In this document: piece by piece, positions 1 to 6,146 of the stretch
Layout: the number at the start of each line of letters is the position of its first letter
How positions within the stretch are numbered: position 1 is the stretch's first letter
Assembly (NCBI GenBank): GCA_050485365.1
Contig: JBJHBH010000118.1
Location: 1-7,577 of the forward strand
Source of the DNA: JARFUG01 sp050485365
GTDB taxonomy: Bacteria > Desulfobacterota > Desulfuromonadia > Desulfuromonadales > JACZKF01
Length of the DNA stretch: 7,577 bases
Direction of reading: 5' to 3'
The notes under the pieces: generated by a model
The model's input: the letters and a program-made list of their open reading frames with translations, nothing else
The model's database searches: none
Told to the model about the DNA's origin: nothing
Made by a program: the position numbers and the translations under genes

Positions 1-1144
1 CCTGTGCGGCGGCCGGGAACGCCTCCTTGGCGAACTGCGCCGCCAGCGCGTCGATGGCGGCAACGGCGTCCGGGTAGGCGGCCGAGACCCCGAGCCCTTT
101 TCGCGCCCCGGCGGCGCGCAGGCGCCCGGCCCCCTCGGCGGTGGCGGCCATCCCCGGCAGGCGCAGCAGGGAGGGAGGGTTCTGGAGTCTGCGCGGGCCG
201 AGGGCTTCGAGCCATGCGCCGACGGCCTCGCGCCGTCCGCTTTGCAGGCGCTGAAGCCTGGCGCGCCAGTCGTGGGCGAGACCGGCCTGAAAGCCGCTCA
301 TCCGCTTCATTCTGAAATCGGGATCGAAGACGGTGCTCCCCAGCTTCAAAAAGGGGAGCGCGCTCGGCAGCCAGAAGAGCCGGGGGCGCACGAAAAAGGC
401 CAGCACCAGGGCGTAGGCCAGAAGGGAGGCGACCTGCGCCGTGCCGTAATCGTCCAGCCCGGCGATCTTCTCCTTGAGGCTTCGGGCCGTCGTGTCGCAG
501 TCGGTGAGGACGATTCCCCCCTCGACGGTGGAGAGGGCCTTGCCGCGACCGAGACTGAAAAAGCCGACGTCGCCCAGGGTGCCGAGCTTTCGCCCCCGCC
601 ACTCCCCCCCCATCGCCTGGGCGGCGTCCTCGACGAGGGCCACCTCAGGGTCGCGCAGCATCCGCCGTAGGCGCGGCACGTCGGCCGGCAGACCGAAGAG
701 GTGGGTCGGCACAACGGCGAGCAGGCGCGGGTTGTCGAGCTTTTTCGCCAGGGAGCGCGGATCGAAATCGAAGGTCTCGGGGTCGATGTCGCACAGCGAC
801 ACCTTGAGCCCGGCGCGCACCACCGCCGAGGGGACCGAGTAACAGGTGAAGGCGGGGATGAGGACCTCGTCGCGCTGGGGCCTCCTTTGTTTCAGGGCGC
901 TGAGGATGAGGCACAGGGCCGCCTTGCCCGACGACACGGCGAAGCAGTGGCGCACGCCGAAATAGGCGCGCACCTCCGTCTCCACCTCCCGAACGGCCTC
1001 TTCTGCGCGAACCCACCCCTTGAGCCCCCACGCGATGTCGCGAAGGGCGATCGGCGCCGCGGCGGGGGGGAGGGTGCGGCCTATGCGGATGGGTCTTCTA
1101 TTCGTCACGCGGAATAACCCTGCTTCGAAGTTACTGTTCAGCAT
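1..1144 (-). CDS. DegT/DnrJ/EryC1/StrS-family PLP-dependent aminotransferase (partial, C-terminus off left edge)
   Basis: Sugar aminotransferases of this family transfer an amino group, usually from glutamate, to a keto-sugar nucleotide for surface polysaccharides; the substrate here cannot be read. About 381 codons are visible, with the reading frame still open at the left edge; the family usually has 370-420 residues, so roughly the last few dozen are missing. Seen: an early SSGKAAL segment in the PLP phosphate region, VEDAAQAMGG with Asp173 (pairs with the pyridine nitrogen) and FFSLGRGKALSTVEGG with Lys202 (Schiff-base lysine). The 29-residue spacing is normal for the family. An insert at residues 238-277 contains a hydrophobic stretch (about 238-252) and ends VFDPDF; this marks a subfamily and might form a membrane-facing surface. 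ATG at 1144 is chosen because an in-frame TAA lies shortly upstream and GGGAG precedes it by 10 bases. GTG at 1108 (residue 13), with AGGG upstream, is a real alternative. It lies 171 bases downstream of the FemAB gene and is probably co-transcribed with it. Confidence 0.88.
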   Translation of the reverse strand, partial: MLNSNFEAGLFRVTNRRPIRIGRTLPPAAAPIALRDIAWGLKGWVRAEEAVREVETEVRAYFGVRHCFAVSSGKAALCLILSALKQRRPQRDEVLIPAFTCYSVPSAVVRAGLKVSLCDIDPETFDFDPRSLAKKLDNPRLLAVVPTHLFGLPADVPRLRRMLRDPEVALVEDAAQAMGGEWRGRKLGTLGDVGFFSLGRGKALSTVEGGIVLTDCDTTARSLKEKIAGLDDYGTAQVASLLAYALVLAFFVRPRLFWLPSALPFLKLGSTVFDPDFRMKRMSGFQAGLAHDWRARLQRLQSGRREAVGAWLEALGPRRLQNPPSLLRLPGMAATAEGAGRLRAAGARKGLGVSAAYPDAVAAIDALAAQFAKEAFPAAAQ

Positions 1145-1315
1145 GGGGTCCCAACTCCCATGCCAAGGAACGCTTTACGCAGTCCATGGCCGCTTGACTG
1201 TCGCCGTCCATGGCGCCAGACACCCTTGTCATGAGAGCTGCGACCCCTCGCGAGGTGGAATTCGTTTCGAAGCGCCCGCCTACTGCGCTTTCACCTGATG
1301 CCCTATCGCCTGCCC
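1145..1315. other. 171-base gap between the FemAB and aminotransferase genes
   Basis: This gap is unexpectedly long for neighbours in one operon. I see no convincing promoter or terminator. On the minus strand a 33-codon frame (ATG at 1232, stop at 1131) runs into the aminotransferase start and overlaps it by 14 bases. It has a GAGGGG 11 bases upstream of its ATG, but no recognisable protein family. Two copies of CCATGGAC (minus strand) and a 10-base palindrome CCTCGCGAGG (1246-1255) are present; both could be chance. The gap may be the remains of a lost gene or a leader region. Confidence 0.4.
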
Positions 1316-2350
1316 TCAAGGAATGCTGCGCACGATCGGCGGCCCGAGCAGCTTGGTCACCGCCAGCGGGAGGTTCTGCCAGATCCGGATTGCCAGACGG
1401 TACTTCGGGTTCGACGGGCTCACCTCCGGCACGGGCGCCGCGTCGTTCAGCAGATACTGCCAGTAGAGCGGCACCGGCAGCGCCCCCCACTGCTTCTTGA
1501 AGCGGAACGTCCCCTCGTCGGGGGTCGAGCGGCCGAAGTCGAAGCTGCGGGCGCCCCGACCGATGGCGGTGCGGATCGCCTCCCAGTACAGAAGGTTGTT
1601 GGGGCACATCTCCCGATACTCGCGGATCGACGACGCCCAGGGGACTTCGACACGGCCGCGGTACCAGGTGAGGAGCCCCGAGGCGACGACCTTCTCGCCG
1701 AGCACGACGCTCAGGATGCGGGTGTGCTCCGGGAAGCCCCGCAGAATGTTGCGGAAAAAGCTCTTCGCGTAGACCGGCGTCCCCAGATCGCGCATGTTTC
1801 GGCAGAAAACCTCGTAGAACCCGTCGAGCAGCTCGAGTCCGCCGGCGCGGACCTCCAGCCCTCCTTTTTGCGCCTTTCGCACCTGGTTGCGCACCTTGGC
1901 GTTGAGCCCCTGCCACTGGGCCGCCTCGTCGTCGGCGAGCTCGAGGATCATCGTCACCTTGTGGTTTTTGGTGACGAGCCCCTCGATGCCGCGCCCCACG
2001 TGCCGAAGCTCCAGGTGGTCGGCGCGAAGGGCGCGCCGGATCTTCTCGGCCTCGGCCAGAAGCGCCTGTTCGGCCTCGGGGTGGTTGCACAGCAGCCCGC
2101 CGTAATTGAAGAAGGGGACCGACACCAGAGCGTTGCCGAAGAGCGGGCTTCTGAGGTGGATCAGCGGCAAAACGCCGTGGACGCGCCCCTCGTCGCAGCG
2201 GGCGGCGAGATAGACCCCCTCGTGGCCGAAGCTCTTCTCGACCACCCGCTTCCAGCCGAGCCTGTGGTAGTTGGTCGCCTCGGCGTGGGCGTCGACGAAG
2301 GCGTCCCAGCGGGGGTCGTGGTCGTGAACGCGCAGAACGTGCAGGGCCAT
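1316..2350 (-). CDS. FemAB-like protein, PEP-CTERM/XrtA system-associated (GNAT fold)
   Basis: A 344-residue complete protein resembling the FemAB family that travels with XrtA/PEP-CTERM loci. FemAB proteins classically add amino acids to the peptidoglycan precursor through tandem GNAT-type domains. The role of the PEP-CTERM-linked branch is not established, and an acyl- or aminoacyl-transfer step on an envelope or polysaccharide substrate is inference. Visible features: an N-terminal half with NYHRLGWKRVVEKSFGHEG and FFNYGG; a central NQVRKAQKGG basic segment, typical of FemAB/GNAT proteins; then FCRNMRDLGTPVYAKSFF, a segment characteristic of this subfamily. Near the C-terminus is FDFGRSTPDEGTFRFKKQWG, the C-terminal GNAT signature. 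No signal peptide or membrane segment is seen, so it is probably cytoplasmic. The ATG overlaps the prsT stop by one base (TGATG), and GGAG lies 8 bases upstream inside prsT, which favours translational coupling. Confidence 0.9.
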   Translation of the reverse strand: MALHVLRVHDHDPRWDAFVDAHAEATNYHRLGWKRVVEKSFGHEGVYLAARCDEGRVHGVLPLIHLRSPLFGNALVSVPFFNYGGLLCNHPEAEQALLAEAEKIRRALRADHLELRHVGRGIEGLVTKNHKVTMILELADDEAAQWQGLNAKVRNQVRKAQKGGLEVRAGGLELLDGFYEVFCRNMRDLGTPVYAKSFFRNILRGFPEHTRILSVVLGEKVVASGLLTWYRGRVEVPWASSIREYREMCPNNLLYWEAIRTAIGRGARSFDFGRSTPDEGTFRFKKQWGALPVPLYWQYLLNDAAPVPEVSPSNPKYRLAIRIWQNLPLAVTKLLGPPIVRSIP

Positions 2351-5004
2351 CAGTCGATCTCCAGCCGCGCCAGCAGGGTGCGCGTGCGGCCAAGCTCCGG
2401 AAAGTCGCCCATCTGCAGCGAGCGGCTCAGCACCGAACGGGCCTTCTCCCTCTTGCCCGCCTCGTGGTAGGCGAGCCCCAGGTGATAGAGGACGGTCGGA
2501 GAATCGGGCAGGAGGGTCGCCGCCCTCTCCAGCAGGGGGATCGCCTCGGGCGCACGGCCGTTTTTCACCAGTAGATAGCCCAGCGTGTCGAGCACCGCGG
2601 GCCGCTGCGGATCGTTGCGGTACGCCTGAAAGGCGAGGCGCAGCCCCTCGGCGGGATCGCCGTAGTTCTCCGCGTGCAGATACGCCAGGTTGTTGAGGGC
2701 GGGGGTGTAGTCGCTCTCGATCTCCAAAGCGCGGCGGTAAAGAGCCATCGCCTCTGCCTTGTCGCCGGCCCTGTCCTCCAGGGCGCCGAGGGCGAAGATG
2801 GCGGGGTGATGCCGCGGCGCCTTTTCGAGCACGCGCCGATAGCTCTGCCTCGCGCGCTGCAGATCGCCCCGGCGCTCATGCAGAAGTCCGATCTGCATCT
2901 CCAGCTGCGGATCGGCGACCCGCGCGCGCGCCTCTTCGAGCAGCTTGAGCGCCTCGTCCCGTTCGCCGAACTTTTCGTGTATTCCCGCCAGCAGCACATA
3001 CCCGTAGGCGCGCTCGGGGTTGTCCCGGATCGCCTCGCGGGCCGTCTGCTCGGCCTTCTCCCGCTCTCCCGTGCGCAGATGGATCTGCACCACGACCGGA
3101 TACCCCCGACCGGGGCTCGCCCGCTCCAGCTCGCGGTAGACGGTCGCCGCCTCCTCCGCACGCCCCTGGCGAAGGAGGATCATCCCCCGAAGATCGAGCA
3201 GGGGGGCGCTGCCTCGCTCGCGCCTGAGCCCCTCCTCCACCAGCGCCAGGGCGGCGCCCTCCTCCCCGGCGTTCAGGCGGTAACGGGCCAGGGCGACGAT
3301 CCCCTCGGCGGCCCCCGTCTCCCGCGCCCGCTGATAGAAGCCGAGAGCCTCCTTATTCTTTGCGCCCGCCTCCGCGAGCTGCCCCGCCGCGATCAGCGCG
3401 CGCACGTTGGCGGGCTCCCGGCGCAGGATCTCGGTGTACAGCGCGGCCGCCCGCTCGGTCTTCGCGCTCGATGCGTAGTAGGAGGCGAGATTGAAGGTGG
3501 GGGTCAGATACGACGGATCGGCCTTTCGGGCGGCTTCAAGGGCCGTCACCGCCTCTTCGGGGCGGTTCATGGCGAAATAGGCTCCGGCCATGACGTTGTA
3601 CAGCAGCGCGTCGCTGCGCCCCGCGCCGAGCCCCTCTTCGAGGATGGAGAGCGCGGCGGGATAGTTCTGGCGGCGCAGGTGGTGGCTCGCCAGGATCAGA
3701 CGGGTGTCGAGCACCTCGGGCGCGATGCTCAGCGCCTGGACGATGGCCTCCTCCCCGGCCGCGCTCTGCCCCTTGCCCAGGTTGAAGAGCCCACGCCTCA
3801 GATGCGCATCGGCGAGGTTCGGATCGAGAGCCGTCGCCCGGTTCAGGTGGATCATCGCCTCGTCGTAGCGCCCCTGCGCCATCAGCGCGCTGCCGATGAC
3901 GTTGTGGGCGATGCCGCTTTGCGGATCGTGCGTCAGGGCGATTTCGGCCTCGCGCACGGCGTCGCGGGTGCGCTCCTGCTGCAGCAGGATCACCGCGCTC
4001 ATCAGCCGGGTCTGCACCGACTCGGGGCGATAGTCGAGGATGCGCTGCATCTCGCTGAGGGCCAGCTCGAAGTTGCCGAGGTGGTAGTAGCTCAGCCCCA
4101 GAAAGTAAAAGGCCGTCAGGTCCGAGCGAATCCGGTTGGCCGCCTGGAAGGCGACGCTCGCCTCGGTGTAGCTCCCCTCGCGGTAGAGGATGAGCCCCCT
4201 CATCAGGAGGGGGAGATTGTGCTCGGGGAAGCGCTCGTCGAGCAGGCGCGAGATCTTCTTCGCCTCGTCGAGGTTCCCCATCTGCAGGTGCAGCAGCGCG
4301 CTCATGTAAAGAGCGTTGGGGGTGGAGAGATCGATCCCGGCCAGGTATTCGAACTGTTCGAGGGCCGCCTCCGCCCTCCCCGCGTCCATCTCGACTCCGG
4401 CGAGCAGGTTGCGGGCCGTGATGTTGTCGGGCGCCTCCTCCACCAGGCGCACCAGGATCGCCACCCCCTCGTCGGTGCGCTCCAGATTCAACAGGAGCGA
4501 CGCGAGGTGGATGCGCGCCGGGGCGTGCCCCGGAGCGACCCGCAGCGCCGCCCTGAACGACTCCTCCGCGGCTGCGTAGTCCTTCACGGCGATCTTTCCG
4601 CGCCCCAGAAGATCGAGGGCATCGGCATCCTGTCCATGGTTCGAGAGCCACTGCTCGATCTTGTCGATCCCCTGCGCGGACCGGCCGGTGTGAAGGTAGA
4701 CCTCGGCCATGTGCAGTGGCAGCCGCGGATACGAGCCGTCCTGGCGCCGCACCTTCTCCAGCTCGTTTTCGGCCCGCTCGAAGCGGCCGGTCTTCAGATA
4801 CGCCACCGCCAGCTCGTAACGCGCCTCGGTGAAGTTGGCGTCCCGGTCAAGGGCGCTTCGAAAGCAGACGATGGCGCCGTCATAGTCGCCGGCCAGCGCG
4901 AGGCCGACACCTTTTTCCAGCAGGGCCTCACGCGTTTGGGCGCGGCACCCCGGCAGCAGACAGATCACGAGAATCAGACAGATCACTCCTTTTAACGCGT
5001 TCAT
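2350..5004 (-). CDS. prsT: PrsT-type TPR-repeat lipoprotein of the XrtA/PEP-CTERM system
   Basis: An 884-residue protein made almost entirely of tetratricopeptide repeats (about two dozen by length), each a helix pair with spaced Gly/Ala/Tyr/Pro positions such as GRYDEAMIHLNRATALDPN. TPR superhelices bind proteins. PrsT is a standard companion of XrtA-type exosortases and is thought to act in exopolysaccharide assembly or PEP-CTERM protein handling, but its precise role is not established. Length and the C-terminal block (NNLAYLHAE, DPAEGLRLAFQAYRNDP, VLDTLGYLLVKNGR) fit the PrsT family, about 900 residues. The N-terminus is a lipoprotein signal peptide: basic Lys5, a hydrophobic core (6-17), then LPGC with Cys20 as the likely lipidated residue. 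Start choice: an in-frame ATG exists at 5067, but it would put a Pro-rich 21-residue tail before the signal peptide. ATG 5004 has AGAGGA six bases upstream and places the signal correctly. It begins the prsT-femAB-aminotransferase run. Confidence 0.93.
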   Translation of the reverse strand: MNALKGVICLILVICLLPGCRAQTREALLEKGVGLALAGDYDGAIVCFRSALDRDANFTEARYELAVAYLKTGRFERAENELEKVRRQDGSYPRLPLHMAEVYLHTGRSAQGIDKIEQWLSNHGQDADALDLLGRGKIAVKDYAAAEESFRAALRVAPGHAPARIHLASLLLNLERTDEGVAILVRLVEEAPDNITARNLLAGVEMDAGRAEAALEQFEYLAGIDLSTPNALYMSALLHLQMGNLDEAKKISRLLDERFPEHNLPLLMRGLILYREGSYTEASVAFQAANRIRSDLTAFYFLGLSYYHLGNFELALSEMQRILDYRPESVQTRLMSAVILLQQERTRDAVREAEIALTHDPQSGIAHNVIGSALMAQGRYDEAMIHLNRATALDPNLADAHLRRGLFNLGKGQSAAGEEAIVQALSIAPEVLDTRLILASHHLRRQNYPAALSILEEGLGAGRSDALLYNVMAGAYFAMNRPEEAVTALEAARKADPSYLTPTFNLASYYASSAKTERAAALYTEILRREPANVRALIAAGQLAEAGAKNKEALGFYQRARETGAAEGIVALARYRLNAGEEGAALALVEEGLRRERGSAPLLDLRGMILLRQGRAEEAATVYRELERASPGRGYPVVVQIHLRTGEREKAEQTAREAIRDNPERAYGYVLLAGIHEKFGERDEALKLLEEARARVADPQLEMQIGLLHERRGDLQRARQSYRRVLEKAPRHHPAIFALGALEDRAGDKAEAMALYRRALEIESDYTPALNNLAYLHAENYGDPAEGLRLAFQAYRNDPQRPAVLDTLGYLLVKNGRAPEAIPLLERAATLLPDSPTVLYHLGLAYHEAGKREKARSVLSRSLQMGDFPELGRTRTLLARLEID

Positions 5005-5010
5005 CAAGGG

Positions 5011-5016
5011 TCCTCT
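5011..5016 (-). promoter_or_regulatory. Ribosome binding site deciding the prsT start
   Basis: The minus strand reads AGAGGA, then six bases, then the ATG at 5004. This near-consensus site, together with the lipoprotein signal that begins right after it, supports 5004 over the upstream in-frame ATG at 5067. Confidence 0.8.
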
Positions 5017-5106
5017 CACTGCGGGATCGAACGGGGGCGGTGGGGGTGTCAACTTTCGTGACGGCATCGTCCAATAAAAATTAATGTTATTAATAATTCA
5101 AAGCTA

Positions 5107-5134
5107 ATTATAGTAAGGGTCCTCCCGTTGTAAA
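5107..5134 (-). promoter_or_regulatory. Sigma-70-type promoter for the prsT operon
   Basis: On the minus strand, TTTACA (5134-5129, five of six to TTGACA) is followed by a 16-base spacer and a perfect TATAAT (5112-5107). Predicted transcription start is near 5100, giving a leader of about 96 bases to the prsT ATG at 5004; the leader begins AT-rich (about 5068-5100). Nothing on the plus strand could use it. The spacer contains GAGGACCCTT, the same ten bases that overlap the prsT ribosome binding site. Confidence 0.7.
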
Positions 5135-5142
5135 CCGCTGCG

Positions 5143-5160
5143 GGCGAATATTTTTTCGCC
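5143..5160. repeat. Inverted repeat just upstream of the prsT -35 element
   Basis: GGCGAA and TTCGCC form a perfect 6-bp dyad around an A/T-only six-base centre (5149-5154). Its centre lies near -51 of the predicted prsT transcript, a usual position for an activator or an UP-element-like stretch. As an RNA hairpin it would be weak. It could be an operator or chance. Confidence 0.35.
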
Positions 5161-5254
5161 TCTCTGAAAATTAATTCTTCTTTTATTTCGTCTACTTAGG
5201 GAGGAGTTGGAGCGGAGATCAGCTCAAAGGTTTCAATGGAAGTGTTCTTTGGTA

Positions 5255-5283
5255 GGGGCACGGCGCCGGTGTCGCCGTGCCCC
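5255..5283. terminator. Perfect 11-bp hairpin after the PEP-CTERM gene (terminator or palindromic repeat)
   Basis: GGGGCACGGCG (5255-5265) pairs perfectly with CGCCGTGCCCC (5273-5283) around a 7-base loop. It starts 11 bases past the PEP-CTERM stop codon, where a transcript end is expected. On the minus strand no run of T follows it, so it is not a textbook intrinsic terminator. It may act as a 3'-end stabiliser or a Rho-assisted end, or be one copy of a dispersed GGGGCACGGC-type palindrome. It separates the PEP-CTERM unit from the prsT promoter. Confidence 0.6.
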
Positions 5284-5294
5284 CTTTGCATCGA

Positions 5295-5921
5295 TCAGCT
5301 GCGACGTTTGCGGATTCCGTAGAGACCCAGAAGTCCTGAACCGAGAAGCAGCAGGGTCGCGGGCTCGGGGATCGGTTCGGTGCGCACGGCGAGAAAGGTG
5401 CTGTCCTGGCCGTTGATGGCATCGAACCGCCGCAGGTGGGCGGCGAAGAGGTAGCCGTCGGCGTTGGCGAAGGCGAAGTCGGTCTCCACCAAGGACGAGT
5501 CGGCGATGAAGAAGGTGAGGGGATTGACGAACTCGCCCCCGATGGCGGTCCCGTGCGTGCCGTAGTCGAAGCGCCCGAACATCGAGACGTTTTGCCCGGT
5601 CACGACGTTCCACTTGCCGGCATCGGCGGTCACATTGATGTCGGCGGCGTTGAGGGTCTTGGCATCGTTGAAGTTGAAGTAGAATTTGTCCCAGGTCAGC
5701 CCGGGACCGGCGGGGTTGAAGTAGCTCTCGTTCGCCGTCACGGTGAAGTAGATGAAGCCGTCGTCCCCTTTCGCGATGTCAACGGAGCCGTAGCCCGGAG
5801 GGACCGCGCCGTCCCAACTGCCGAACTCGTTGGAGACGTCGAAGTAATAGGTGAGCGCGAACGCCGTCGACGAGAAGCATAGTAGGACGCCGACCGATAA
5901 TGCAGTGAGCCATTTTTTCAT
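5295..5921 (-). CDS. PEP-CTERM sorting-domain protein
   Basis: A 208-residue exported protein. Residues 1-22 form a Sec signal peptide (MKK, hydrophobic core, SSTAFA with cleavage likely after Ala22). The mature part (about 23-180) is a beta-rich, Gly/Asp/Phe-rich domain with no family I can name. The C-terminus is a full PEP-CTERM tail: PEP at 185-187, a hydrophobic helix (TLLLLGSGLLGLYGI) and the basic end RKRRS. By analogy with the family, an exosortase recognises the PEP motif and cuts near it, and the mature protein goes to the surface or the extracellular matrix. Start: AAGGAGGT lies four bases before the ATG, a near-perfect site. It has a private sigma-54-type promoter and a hairpin 3' end, so it is monocistronic. 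The neighbouring prsT and FemAB genes make it a probable substrate of the same XrtA-type system. Confidence 0.94.
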   Translation of the reverse strand: MKKWLTALSVGVLLCFSSTAFALTYYFDVSNEFGSWDGAVPPGYGSVDIAKGDDGFIYFTVTANESYFNPAGPGLTWDKFYFNFNDAKTLNAADINVTADAGKWNVVTGQNVSMFGRFDYGTHGTAIGGEFVNPLTFFIADSSLVETDFAFANADGYLFAAHLRRFDAINGQDSTFLAVRTEPIPEPATLLLLGSGLLGLYGIRKRRS

Positions 5922-5958
5922 CTCTACCTCCTTGGGTGAGTGGGTTTGCTTTCATTGG

Positions 5959-5974
5959 AGCAAAACCCGGACCA
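5959..5974 (-). promoter_or_regulatory. Sigma-54 (-24/-12) promoter of the PEP-CTERM gene
   Basis: The minus strand reads TGGTCCGGGTTTTGCT, against the sigma-54 consensus TGGCACG-N4-TTGCW. All positions match except two (C to T and A to C in the -24 box). The invariant GG (5973-5972) and GC (5961-5960) are exactly ten bases apart, as sigma-54 requires. The predicted start is near 5948, leaving a leader of about 26 bases that holds the strong ribosome binding site at 5926-5933. The -12 box lies in an imperfect inverted repeat (5942-5968). PEP-CTERM systems are known to accompany PrsK/PrsR, a kinase and a sigma-54-interacting regulator. Confidence 0.82.
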
Positions 5975-6023
5975 GGATGCAGGATGTTGTTTTTACGTCC
6001 CTTTTCAGCCTCGAAGCCTCCAC

Positions 6024-6040
6024 TGTAAAGATGCCTGACA
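6024..6040 (-). promoter_or_regulatory. Candidate enhancer site for a sigma-54 activator (PrsR-like)
   Basis: The minus strand reads TGTCAGGCATCTTTACA, an imperfect dyad with TGT and ACA ends eleven bases apart; 10 of its 16 non-central bases fit the symmetry. Its centre is about 84 bases upstream of the predicted sigma-54 start, the usual range for NtrC-type activators that bind upstream and loop to the polymerase. That PrsR is the protein that binds is inference. Confidence 0.45.
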
Positions 6041-6086
6041 CTTTCATGAGAAGAACGAAGGGCGCTCGTCTTCCCCTTCGCGCATG

Positions 6087-6124
6087 GAAAAAGGGCGGGT
6101 TCCATCGGAACGCCGCCCTTTTTC
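6087..6124. terminator. Bidirectional intrinsic terminator after the beta-helix gene
   Basis: A stem of GGGCGG plus GTTCC pairs with GGAAC, one bulged G and CCGCCC around a 3-base loop. It is flanked by A5 on one side and T5 on the other, so either strand gives a hairpin followed by a U run. It lies 22 bases past the beta-helix stop codon on the minus strand and insulates the sigma-54 promoter from read-through. Confidence 0.88.
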
Positions 6125-6146
6125 GTTTTGCCGGTGTCGGTTTTGT

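Noticed and set aside
4..1117. Several plus-strand and off-frame minus-strand frames over the aminotransferase
   Set aside because: They are shadows; the true frame shows PLP-enzyme motifs and is open through the left edge.
1131..2393. 420-codon minus-strand frame overlapping the FemAB gene in another frame
   Set aside because: Arg/Gly/Ala-rich shadow of the FemAB reading frame. Only its last 33 codons, outside the FemAB gene, were kept as a possible small frame.
1298..2470. 390-codon plus-strand frame opposite the FemAB gene
   Set aside because: No domain or convincing start; it lies opposite a well-supported gene.
2674..4995. Very long plus-strand open frame (773 codons) opposite prsT
   Set aside because: It is antisense to a clear TPR repeat protein, has no recognisable domain, and arises from the few stops in high-GC antisense frames.
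5025..5053. TTGACA on the minus strand near 5053 as a second prsT -35 box
   Set aside because: No acceptable -10 box follows at 16-18 bases (CGATCC at 17).
5002..5067. Upstream ATG at 5067 as the prsT start
   Set aside because: It adds a Pro-rich segment before the lipoprotein signal and has a weaker ribosome binding site than the ATG at 5004.
5436..5882. 148-codon plus-strand frame opposite the PEP-CTERM gene
   Set aside because: Val/Gly/Glu-rich antisense of an unmistakable PEP-CTERM protein.
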